A stretch of 33,192 nt of DNA from an uncultured Planctomycetota bacterium (GTDB lineage: Bacteria > Planctomycetota > UBA1135 > GCA-002686595). The notes under the pieces are model-generated. The model was not told the DNA's origin, searched no databases, and saw only the letters and a program-made list of their open reading frames with translations. Shown one piece after another: positions 14,803 through 22,493 of the stretch (its first letter is position 1; each line of letters starts with the position of its first letter). Location of the stretch: contig CAIYPP010000157.1 in the NCBI GenBank assembly GCA_903928115.1, positions 1-33,192 on the forward strand, read 5' to 3'. The translations under genes were made by a program, and so were the position numbers.

Positions 14803-15804
14803 ATGCAACCCTACACCGTGCTGCCCGAGCAGATCGGCATGGAACTCGACGAGTTCCTGAGCCGGCTCTATCCCGGAGTTCACAAGCGCCTCCTGCGGCA
14901 GCTCGTGCGCGAGGGGCGCATCACGGTGAACGGACAGGACGCACACCCCGGCCATCGCCTGCGCGACAACGAGGTCGTGCTGGTCGACGTCGAGGATGAG
15001 GAGCTGCCCGAGTACGCCGAGCCCGAGCGCTGGGAAGGCGAGCTGCCGATCCTCTTCGAGGACGACCACGTGCTCGCGCTCGACAAGCCCGCCGGGCTCG
15101 CGGTCGAGCCCGACCGCTGGGACGACACTCGGCCGAACCTCGTCGCGGCGCTGACGGACCTGATCGAGCAGCGTGCGATCGGCGGCGTCGAGCCCTTCCG
15201 GCCGCGGCTCGTGCACCGCCTCGATCGCGACACCAGCGGTGCGATGGTGCTGGCGAAGACGATCGAGGCCGAGCGCGTGCTCGGCGCGGCGTTCGAGGAG
15301 GGGCGCGTGCACAAGCGCTACCTCGCGCTCGTCGAAGGCGAGCATCCGCTCGAGGACGGCGCGGTCGAGGAGATCGCGCTCGCGCTCGCGCAGGACCCCA
15401 AGCGCACGGGCCAGATGTGCGCGCGGCGCGACGGCAAGGACGCGCTCACCCTCGTGCGCGTCGTCCAGCGCTTCCGCGGCTACACGCTGCTCGAGTGCGA
15501 GCCGCGCACCGGCCGTACACACCAGATCCGCGTGCACCTCTCGGCCAAGGGCTTTCCGCTCGCCGTCGACTCGCTCTACGGCCGCCGCAAGACGCTCCTG
15601 CTCTCGGAGCTGAAGAGCGGCTATCGCAAGAAGCCCGGTCAGGTCGAGACGCCCTTGATCGATCGGCTCACGCTGCACGCCGCCAGCCTCGAAATCCCCG
15701 CGATCACGGAGCCTGAGCGCACCCTGCGCGTCGAAGCTCCGATCCCGCGCGACCTAGCGCGCACGCTCAAGCAACTCTCCAAGGTGAGGCCTCCGCGCCG
15801 ATGA
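14803..15804 (+). CDS. RluA-family pseudouridine synthase
   Basis: A 333-residue enzyme that isomerises specific uridines in rRNA or tRNA. An S4-type RNA-binding domain occupies about 14-65 (LDEFLSRLYPGVHKRLLRQLVREGRITVNG). The catalytic motif HRLDRDTSG has its Asp at 141. The later RTGRTHQIRVH motif and the DSLYG segment complete the family signature. Which RNA position it modifies cannot be told from sequence. An insert with basic residues (KSGYRKKPG) lies before the last strand. The stop overlaps the truD start (ATGA), so two pseudouridine synthases are translationally coupled. Confidence 0.93.
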   Translation: MQPYTVLPEQIGMELDEFLSRLYPGVHKRLLRQLVREGRITVNGQDAHPGHRLRDNEVVLVDVEDEELPEYAEPERWEGELPILFEDDHVLALDKPAGLAVEPDRWDDTRPNLVAALTDLIEQRAIGGVEPFRPRLVHRLDRDTSGAMVLAKTIEAERVLGAAFEEGRVHKRYLALVEGEHPLEDGAVEEIALALAQDPKRTGQMCARRDGKDALTLVRVVQRFRGYTLLECEPRTGRTHQIRVHLSAKGFPLAVDSLYGRRKTLLLSELKSGYRKKPGQVETPLIDRLTLHAASLEIPAITEPERTLRVEAPIPRDLARTLKQLSKVRPPRR

Positions 15805-17414
15805 AGCTGAAATCCAGGGCCGCCGACTTCCGCGTTCGCGAGCTGCTCGGCCCCGACGTCCTCCAAAAGAAGGGCGAGTTCCGCGTCTACCGTGTGATCA
15901 AGCGCAAGCTGACCTCTCTCGAGGCGGCCGAGGTGCTCGCACACGAGGCGGGCCGCGGCGCCGGCGAGATCGCGATGTGCGGCCTCAAGGACCGCCAAGG
16001 CGTCACGACCCAGTACATGTCGATCCGCCACGGCCCCGAGGTCAGCGTCGCGGGCAGCGATGTGAAGATCGAGACGGTCGGGTTCTCGCCGAAGGAACTC
16101 GACTCGAAGGACAGCACGGGCAACGCGTTCGAGCTCGTGGTGCGCGACCTGCACACCGACGAGCTCGCGGCGCTGCGCACGAACGTCACGCGCATCCGCA
16201 AGCAGGGCGTGATCAACTACTTCGACGAGCAGCGCTTCGGAAACCTGCGCCACGGGCAGGGCTGGATCGCGCTCGACCTGATGAAGGGCCAGCCCGAGCG
16301 CGCGCTCAAGATGCTGCTCGCCGCGCGCTCGCTGCACGACGATCCGCGCACGAAGGTGCTCAAGACGGCGCTCTGGGAGAACTGGGGCGACTGGGCCGCG
16401 TGCCGCGACATCGCGGGGAAGCTCGGCCAGCATCACTCGGTGTTCGAGCACCTGCGCCGCCACCCCGAGGACTTCGCGGGCGCGTTCTTCCACGTCGCGT
16501 CGCGCGTGCGCCTGATCCACCTCTATGCGTACCAGTCGCACGTGTGGAACCGCGCCGTGGCGGACTTCGTGCGCGAGCACGTGCCGCTCGACAAGCGCGT
16601 GGTTCTCGACAGCGAGGAAGGACCGCTCGTCTATCCGGCCGAGCGCGACCTCCTGCCCGTCGCCGCCGATGCGACGTTCCGCTTGCCTGGCCCCGGACTC
16701 GAAGACGTGATCGACCCGGTGCAGCGCGGCCTCTACGCCGACGTTCTGGCCGCGGACCGCATCCGTCCCGCGCAGTTCCAAATCGAAGGCGTGAGCGGCA
16801 TGGCGCTCAAGGGCGAGGACCGACCGCTGTTCGTGTTCCCGGCGCACCTGCGCGTGCGTCCGCCGAAGGCCGACCCGCACCACCGCGCCGCCGCGATGGT
16901 CGGCGTCCGCTTCGAGCTCCCGCGCGGCGCCTACGCGACGCTCGTCGCACGGCGCCTCTTCGAGGTGCCGGGTCGCGCGCCGCAGTCTCTCTCCGAGGTG
17001 CAGGGGCGCGAGCTCGAGGAAGATCGCAGCGAGCCGCTCGAGGGTCGCGCGCAGCGCCGGGCCCCGCGACGCGACGAGCGTGGCTTCGACGGCCCGCCGC
17101 GCCGTGGACCGCGCGACGAACGCCGTGGCCCGCCGCGACGCGACGAGCGCGGCTTCGACGGCCCGCCGCGCCGTGGCCCGCGCGACGATCGCCGTGGCCC
17201 GCCGCCTCGCGACGAGCGTGGCTTCGATGGCCCGCCCCGCCGTGGACCGCGCGACGAACGCCGTGGCCCTCCGCAGCGCGAGGAGCGCGGCTTCGACGGC
17301 CCGCCGAGCCGCGGTCCGCGTCCCGAGCGCACTTGGGACGGCCCGCCGCGTCGTGGGCCGCGCGACGACGGCCCCCGCCCGCCGCGCCGTCCGCGCAGCG
17401 GTCCGCGAGGCTGA
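15801..17414 (+). CDS. truD: tRNA pseudouridine synthase TruD with repetitive Arg/Gly/Pro tail
   Basis: A 537-residue TruD-family enzyme, which in E. coli makes pseudouridine 13 in tRNA. The catalytic motif GLKDRQGVTTQYMS (Asp within) is intact, as are YFDEQRFGN and the QSHVWNRAV segment. The enzyme ends at about residue 400. Residues 423 to 537 form a low-complexity tail of four 23-residue repeats (RRDERGFDGPP then RRGPRDERRGPP, with variants) and a partial fifth. The tail is very basic and resembles RGG-type RNA-binding tails, a feature I do not know from characterised TruD proteins. ATG 15801 overlaps the upstream stop. The tail's codons are GC-rich like the rest, so it is coding and in frame. 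Confidence 0.93.
   Translation: MKLKSRAADFRVRELLGPDVLQKKGEFRVYRVIKRKLTSLEAAEVLAHEAGRGAGEIAMCGLKDRQGVTTQYMSIRHGPEVSVAGSDVKIETVGFSPKELDSKDSTGNAFELVVRDLHTDELAALRTNVTRIRKQGVINYFDEQRFGNLRHGQGWIALDLMKGQPERALKMLLAARSLHDDPRTKVLKTALWENWGDWAACRDIAGKLGQHHSVFEHLRRHPEDFAGAFFHVASRVRLIHLYAYQSHVWNRAVADFVREHVPLDKRVVLDSEEGPLVYPAERDLLPVAADATFRLPGPGLEDVIDPVQRGLYADVLAADRIRPAQFQIEGVSGMALKGEDRPLFVFPAHLRVRPPKADPHHRAAAMVGVRFELPRGAYATLVARRLFEVPGRAPQSLSEVQGRELEEDRSEPLEGRAQRRAPRRDERGFDGPPRRGPRDERRGPPRRDERGFDGPPRRGPRDDRRGPPPRDERGFDGPPRRGPRDERRGPPQREERGFDGPPSRGPRPERTWDGPPRRGPRDDGPRPPRRPRSGPRG
17067..17342 (+). repeat. Four tandem 69-bp coding repeats in the truD tail
   Basis: Units begin at 17067, 17136, 17205 and 17274, each 69 bp or 23 codons. 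The first three are nearly identical; the fourth is diverged, and a partial unit continues to about 17390. The exact codon-multiple period keeps the frame, so unit number could change by recombination without breaking the protein. Confidence 0.9.
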
Positions 17415-17435
17415 GAAACCAAGGAGCCGTGTGCC

Positions 17436-18314
17436 ATGAGTGAACCGTTGACGATGGGCGTGATCGGGGGCTCGGGTCTCTACGAGATCGAGGGCCTCAC
17501 CAACGTGAAGGAAGTGACGCTCGCGACCCCATTCGGCGCACCGAGTGACTCGTTCGTCACCGGCGAGCTGCACGGCGTGCGCATGGTGTTCCTGCCGCGC
17601 CACGGTCGCGGTCACCGGATCTCGCCGTCGGAGATCAACTTTCGCGCGAACATCTGGGGCCTGAAGAAGCTCGGCGTCACGCGCGTGCTCTCGCTCTCGG
17701 CCGTCGGCTCGATGCGCGAGGACATCCACCCCGGCGACTTCGTGGTGATCGATCAGTTCATCGACCGCACGCGCCATCGCGCCGACACGTTCTTCACGGA
17801 TGGCGTGGTTGCGCACGTGATGTTCGCGGACCCGGTGTGCGCGCAGATGCGCTCGGTCGCGCTCGAGGCGGCGCGCGCGGTCGGCGTGAAAGTCCACGAC
17901 GGCGGTACCTACGTGAACATGGAGGGCCCGCAGTTCTCGACGCGCGCCGAGTCGAAGCTCTACCGCTCGTGGGGCGTCGACGTGATCGGCATGACGAACC
18001 TGCAGGAAGCCAAGCTCGCGCGCGAGGCGGAGCTCTGCTACGCGACGATCGCGATGGCGACGGACTACGACTGCTGGCACGAGGAGCACGAGGCCGTCAC
18101 GGTCGAGGCCGTCATCGCGGTGATGGGCAAGAACGTCGGGAACGCGAAGGCGCTCGTGAAGGCCGCTGCTCCGCGCTTGCCTGCGGTGCGCGCCTGCGGC
18201 TGCGGCAGCGCACTCGCCCACGCGATCATGACTGCGAAGGACCGCATTCCGCAGTCGGCGCGGGAGCGGCTCGGGCTCTTGATCGACAAGTACGTCGGTC
18301 CCGCGGCGAGCTGA
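17436..18314 (+). CDS. mtnP: S-methyl-5'-thioadenosine phosphorylase
   Basis: A 292-residue purine nucleoside phosphorylase of the MTAP type. It cleaves methylthioadenosine with phosphate to adenine and methylthioribose 1-phosphate, in methionine salvage. Family motifs are GVIGGSGLYEIEG at the N-terminus, FLPRHGRGHRISPSEINFRAN (phosphate and substrate), the signature GTYVNMEGPQFSTRAES, and DVIGMTNLQEAKLAREAE followed by ATDYDCWH. Length and motif order are normal. AAGGAG lies upstream at normal distance. It is 21 nt after truD, likely in the same transcript. With hpt it gives this cluster a purine-salvage flavour. Confidence 0.95.
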   Translation: MSEPLTMGVIGGSGLYEIEGLTNVKEVTLATPFGAPSDSFVTGELHGVRMVFLPRHGRGHRISPSEINFRANIWGLKKLGVTRVLSLSAVGSMREDIHPGDFVVIDQFIDRTRHRADTFFTDGVVAHVMFADPVCAQMRSVALEAARAVGVKVHDGGTYVNMEGPQFSTRAESKLYRSWGVDVIGMTNLQEAKLAREAELCYATIAMATDYDCWHEEHEAVTVEAVIAVMGKNVGNAKALVKAAAPRLPAVRACGCGSALAHAIMTAKDRIPQSARERLGLLIDKYVGPAAS

Positions 18315-18320
18315 GTCGCG

Positions 18321-20066
18321 ATGGGACGCGCACGCCGCACGCTCGCCGCCTGCGCGCTCGGCGCGTGGACGCTCGCGTGTTCATCGGGGCTCCCGCGCGG
18401 CATGGACGAGAACATGCTGCTCGTCGAGGTCGGAGGACCTGAAATCTCCGGCGACTTGCATCGCGGGCCGCCGATGGTCGCCGGCCGCGACGGCACCGCC
18501 CGCTTCGTCGAGCCGTTGCTCGAGCGCTTCGAGCGCGAGCGCGCCTTCGAACGCACGCGCTTCATCGACGGTTTCTATCGAGCGCCGGCCAACGACGGCT
18601 TCGAGGCAACCCTCGCGCGCGTCGAGACCGACCTTCGAGCCGCAGGGTTCGGCGAGCGGCCGGAGCTCCTGCTCGAATGGCTGGAGAAGCCGCTCGCGGG
18701 GCGCGGCGGGACCGTGGGACGGGCGTGGACGCCGCTGCGCGCGCGGCTCTCGATGAACACCGCGAAGGGTGAGCGCGTGCTGCATGCGTTCGACGAGCCG
18801 TCGGGGCGCGACCGCGTGATGTTGCCCGTCGGCACGCCGAGCTGTGACGTCGAGGGGCCGCTCGCATTTGCGCTCGACGAAGTGAACCCCGGCGAGGTGC
18901 TGGTGCTCGCGGACTCGCCGGGCGGCTCCATCCTTCGCAAGGCACAAGAGCGCGGCGCGGTCGCGGTGCTCTCGGCGTACCTGCCCGAGTTCAACGTCGA
19001 TCCGAGCGGTGCCGAACGCCACCTCGACGCGATCCAGTATCGCGGAACGCAAGGCGAGCTGCCGCTGGCGATGATCTCGCGTCGCGCGTTCGACGCGCTG
19101 AAGGCCGCGCATGCCGCGGATCCCGCGCAACGGGTCGCCTACCGCGCGCAGGTGCGCTTCGACGAACGTCCGCTTCGGACGCTCGTCGCTACGGTGCTCG
19201 GCGAAGATCGCGCGGACGAGGCGGTCGCGATCGCGGCTCACGTGCAGGAGCCCGGTGCCTGCGACAACGCGAGCGGCGTCGCGGGCGTGTGCGAAGCGGC
19301 GATCGCGCTCGCGGATGCGCTCGAGCAGGGCGCGATCCTCAAGCCCTCTCGTTCCGTCGTGTTCCTGTTCGGCGACGAGTTCACGCAGAGCTCGATGTGG
19401 CTCGACGCGGCGTCGCGGCGGACGATCGCGGGTATCTCGGCCGACATGCTGGGGGAGTCGCGCGAAGCCACCGGTGCGTGGCCGCTCCTCGAGCGCATGC
19501 CGGACCCCGGCGCGGTGACTCCGCTCCCGCCCGACGAGCACACGGCGTGGGGCGGACGTCCCTATCCGGCGGACAAGCTCGTGGACTGCGGCCTCAACGT
19601 GATCGCGCGCTGCGCGCTGCTCGACGTCGCGGCGCTCTCGCCGGAGTGGCGCACGGCCGAGCATCCCTACGAAGGCGGCAGCGACCACAGCGAGTTTCTC
19701 TCGCGCGGCATCCCCGGAGTGCTGTTCTGGCACTTCACGGACTTCGCGTACCACACGAGCCTCGATCGTATCGAGCACGTCGACTCCGAGGAGCTGCGCC
19801 GCATGAGCGTCGCGGTGGCCGCGACGGCGCTCGCGGCTGCGGATCCTCGTCCCGCCGACCTCGACCGCTACCTGCGCACGAACAACGAGGAACGCAAGCT
19901 GCGCGTGAAGGCGGCGCTCGATGCGGGCGACAGCGCGCTCGCCGAGCGTTGGCGAACTTGGAGCGATGGCGCGCGGAAGTGGCTGCGCGTCGAGTGTCTG
20001 CGCATTCCCCAAAGCGAGCTCGAGCCCAAGCGTCAGCCCGCATCCCCAACGGAGGAGACACGATGA
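18321..20066 (+). CDS. Exported M28-family zinc peptidase lipoprotein
   Basis: A 581-residue protein with a lipobox (WTLAC, Cys20), so probably membrane-anchored outside the cytoplasm. The C-terminal half has the M28 aminopeptidase zinc sites: His307 (IAAHVQ), bridging Asp315 (GACDNASG), Glu353, Asp375 (ISADMLG) and His478 (YHTSLDR), with GGSDHSEFLSRGIPG before the last. The usual catalytic Glu-Glu pair reads Asp352-Glu353 (GDEF), so the general base is shortened to Asp; activity may be altered. Residues 60-300 probably include a PA-like insert domain (DSPGGSILRKAQERGAVAVL). It starts 6 nt after mtnP and its stop overlaps the next gene (ATGA). Confidence 0.9.
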   Translation: MGRARRTLAACALGAWTLACSSGLPRGMDENMLLVEVGGPEISGDLHRGPPMVAGRDGTARFVEPLLERFERERAFERTRFIDGFYRAPANDGFEATLARVETDLRAAGFGERPELLLEWLEKPLAGRGGTVGRAWTPLRARLSMNTAKGERVLHAFDEPSGRDRVMLPVGTPSCDVEGPLAFALDEVNPGEVLVLADSPGGSILRKAQERGAVAVLSAYLPEFNVDPSGAERHLDAIQYRGTQGELPLAMISRRAFDALKAAHAADPAQRVAYRAQVRFDERPLRTLVATVLGEDRADEAVAIAAHVQEPGACDNASGVAGVCEAAIALADALEQGAILKPSRSVVFLFGDEFTQSSMWLDAASRRTIAGISADMLGESREATGAWPLLERMPDPGAVTPLPPDEHTAWGGRPYPADKLVDCGLNVIARCALLDVAALSPEWRTAEHPYEGGSDHSEFLSRGIPGVLFWHFTDFAYHTSLDRIEHVDSEELRRMSVAVAATALAAADPRPADLDRYLRTNNEERKLRVKAALDAGDSALAERWRTWSDGARKWLRVECLRIPQSELEPKRQPASPTEETR

Positions 20067-21217
20067 GTTCGAGCGAACGTCCGCAGTCCCAGAGCCTCGA
20101 TCGCCGCGCGCTGCTCGGCGCGAGCGCGGCCGCTGCCGCAGCGATCGCGTGCCAGTCTGCACCGGCCGCGGCGCCGCAGGTCCCCGCGCCCGCGGGTCCG
20201 ATCAGCTCCGCCCCGCGCGCTCGCGTCGGCTACCCCGTGATGGTCGGCAGCGCGAACGCGCTCGCGGGCATGAAACTGCACTACTCGAAGCTCGTCGACG
20301 GCGCGGACCCGCTCGATGCTGCGATCGAAGTCGTCAAGGTGACGGAGGCGGACCCCGAGGACACGAGCGTGGGTCTCGGCGGCTTGCCCAACGAGGAAGG
20401 CGTCGTGCAGCTCGACGCCGCGGTCATGCACGGCCCCACGCACAACTCTGGGGCCGTGGCGTGCATCGAGAACATCCTGCATCCGAGCGAGGTCGCCAAG
20501 CTCGTGATGGAGCGCACCGACCACTGCTTGCTCGTCGGCGAAGGCGCCTACCGCTTCGCGCGCGCCCACGGTCATCCGCACGTCGAGCTCCTGACGGAGT
20601 CGACGCGCAAGAAGTGGCTGGAGTGGCGCGAGCGGCACTCGGGCGACGACGACTGGCTGCCGCCCGCGGAAGCGTCGCGCGACGCGCGCCTGCGGCGGAC
20701 GCTGCGCTACGTCGCGGAGCTCGAGCGCGCGGGCTACGACCATGCGTGGGGCACGATCCACTGTTCGGCGCTGTCGGTGCGCGGAGAGGTCGCGTGCACG
20801 ACGACGACCAGCGGGCTCGCTTGGAAGATCCCCGGACGCGTGGGGGACTCGCCGATCATCGGCGCAGGTCTCTACTGTGACTCCGAGGCGGGCAGCGCAG
20901 GCGCGACCGGTCGCGGCGAGTCCTCGATCCTCTCGCTCGCGAGCGCGACGATGGTCGAGTACCTGCGGCGCGGCGCCGCGCCGCTCGACGCGGGGCTGGA
21001 GACCGCGCGGCGCGTCGTGCGGCAGGTCGAGCGCCAGGCTCGCTGGCAGCCCGCGCTGATGGGCGCCGACGGTGCGCCGAGCTTTGGGCTGCACCTCTAC
21101 GTGCTCGGACTCGACGGACGCACCGCGGGGGTCACGCTGAAGGGCGGCGGCAGCTACGCCGTGGCCGACCCCGAGCGCGGCCCGCGGCTCGAGCCGCTCG
21201 TGCCGTTGCTCACCTGA
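20063..21217 (+). CDS. Exported glycosylasparaginase (Ntn hydrolase)
   Basis: A 384-residue N4-(beta-N-acetylglucosaminyl)-L-asparaginase-like enzyme, which cleaves the sugar-asparagine bond of glycopeptides. A Tat-like signal (DRRALLGASAAAAA) ends in a lipobox (AAIAC, Cys30). The autoprocessing site is HAWG-T231, where Thr231 would become the N-terminal nucleophile after self-cleavage. The downstream KIPGRVGDSPIIGAGLYCD segment and GATGRGE are family hallmarks, and the N-terminal part has the expected LDAAIEVV and LDAAVMHG strands. ATG 20063 with GGAGGA upstream overlaps the M28 stop, so the two hydrolases are co-translated. It may act on peptides released by the peptidase; that is inference. 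Confidence 0.93.
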   Translation: MSSSERPQSQSLDRRALLGASAAAAAAIACQSAPAAAPQVPAPAGPISSAPRARVGYPVMVGSANALAGMKLHYSKLVDGADPLDAAIEVVKVTEADPEDTSVGLGGLPNEEGVVQLDAAVMHGPTHNSGAVACIENILHPSEVAKLVMERTDHCLLVGEGAYRFARAHGHPHVELLTESTRKKWLEWRERHSGDDDWLPPAEASRDARLRRTLRYVAELERAGYDHAWGTIHCSALSVRGEVACTTTTSGLAWKIPGRVGDSPIIGAGLYCDSEAGSAGATGRGESSILSLASATMVEYLRRGAAPLDAGLETARRVVRQVERQARWQPALMGADGAPSFGLHLYVLGLDGRTAGVTLKGGGSYAVADPERGPRLEPLVPLLT

Positions 21218-21239
21218 GCCTCTGCGCGGGGATCCGTCG

Positions 21240-22424
21240 TCACTGCGCGCGCCGCGGCGGCGTCGCGAGCGCGGCGGCGAACTCACGTTCGTCGATCGCG
21301 CCGTCTTCGTTCAGATCGAGAGCCGCGAGCACCGCGCCCGTGCGCGCGCCGAGGCTCGCGGAGCCTTGCAGGCGACGGAGGTCTTCGGTGTCGACCTTGC
21401 CGTTGCCATCGAGATCCAGCCTGCGGAAGTGGGGAACCGGTCCGGGAATCCACGGGGGCAGACCGGCGCTCGAGACCGTGCTCGGACGCTCCTCGACGCG
21501 CCCGAACAGCTCCTCGACGCTCGTCGCCACACGCTTCGGGCCCTCGCCGAGCCCGAGCTCGGGTGTGGCGCGCGCGTAGCTGAGGATGCGCGAGAGCTGG
21601 AACAGCTCCTCACCCGCGAGTCGTCCATCCGCATCGACGTCGGCCGCGCGCAGGAGCGCTGCCGACTCGCGATCCGGGTCCTTCGCACCGCCGTCCGCGG
21701 CCAAGGTGCTGAGCTCGACTTTGTCCAGCGCACCGTCGCCGTCGGCGTCGAACGCCTGACGCAGCGCGTCGGCGGAGCGCGGCTCGTCCTTCTCGCTCTC
21801 GGGCTTCGGTCGCGGCGCGCGGAACACGCCGCTGCGTGCGACCACCTCGTCGTAGCGCGTCATGAACTCGCGCGACGACACGCGTCCGTCGTGGTCGCGG
21901 TCGTAGAGCGAAAACTCGGGGCGATCGCAGTCGATCGCATCCCGCATTTCGCGGTAGGAGAGCCAGCCCGACTCGTCGTAGTCGATTCCGAGGAAGACCG
22001 GCCGTTGAAGCTGGCGCCACTCCTGCGTTCCCGGCTGCACTTCTGCCGGGAGGGTCACGGCGCCGGCGAGCTCGCCCTCGGAGCGTGCCTTGAGCTTGCG
22101 CTCGTCGTCGGCGAGTGCCTTGTCGATCTCCGCGACGAGATCGAGGAAGCGCCTCTCGCCTGCGGCCATGCTCGCGCCCTTGGGAGCGCTCGTCGTCGGT
22201 GCGGGCGGATTGATCGCGCCGGTTCCCAGCGGCGAGTTGGGAATCGTGCCGCCACTGCGTCGATTGGGGCCGAACACGCCCGAGCGCATGTTGCCCCAGC
22301 GTGTGCTCGGCGCCGTGCCGCCGCGGGCACGACGACCGCCTCCGCGACGCTGCGCGAGCGCATCGGGGGCGAGCCCGATGAGCAGCACGGCGAGCAGGGC
22401 GAGGTGGCGCGGGCGGAGGAGCAT
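21240..22424 (-). CDS. Secreted protein with six EF-hands
   Basis: A 394-residue exported calcium-binding protein of unknown role. A signal peptide (HLALLAVLLIGLAPDALAQ) is followed by a Gly/Arg-rich linker. Six EF-hand loops are readable in order: DYDESGWLSYRE, DRDHDGRVSSRE, DADGDGALDKVE, DVDADGRLAGEE, DLDGNGKVDTED and DLNEDGAIDERE. The first and last are slightly irregular; the others fit the D-x-D-x-[DN]-G pattern. I chose ATG 22424 because the signal peptide begins there; an alternative start is 22445. It converges on the glycosylasparaginase gene 22 nt away and lies downstream of lon on the same strand. Confidence 0.88.
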   Translation of the reverse strand: MLLRPRHLALLAVLLIGLAPDALAQRRGGGRRARGGTAPSTRWGNMRSGVFGPNRRSGGTIPNSPLGTGAINPPAPTTSAPKGASMAAGERRFLDLVAEIDKALADDERKLKARSEGELAGAVTLPAEVQPGTQEWRQLQRPVFLGIDYDESGWLSYREMRDAIDCDRPEFSLYDRDHDGRVSSREFMTRYDEVVARSGVFRAPRPKPESEKDEPRSADALRQAFDADGDGALDKVELSTLAADGGAKDPDRESAALLRAADVDADGRLAGEELFQLSRILSYARATPELGLGEGPKRVATSVEELFGRVEERPSTVSSAGLPPWIPGPVPHFRRLDLDGNGKVDTEDLRRLQGSASLGARTGAVLAALDLNEDGAIDEREFAAALATPPRRAQ

Positions 22425-22493
22425 GAGGCGAGACCTTGCGGGCATCGTGGGACTGCAAAGCGGCGCTCGCAAGGGGCGAGATGCCGCGGCCGG

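Noticed and set aside
17067..17342. CRISPR-like array in the 69-bp repeats
   Set aside because: Units are contiguous without unique spacers, are in frame, and encode a repetitive protein tail.
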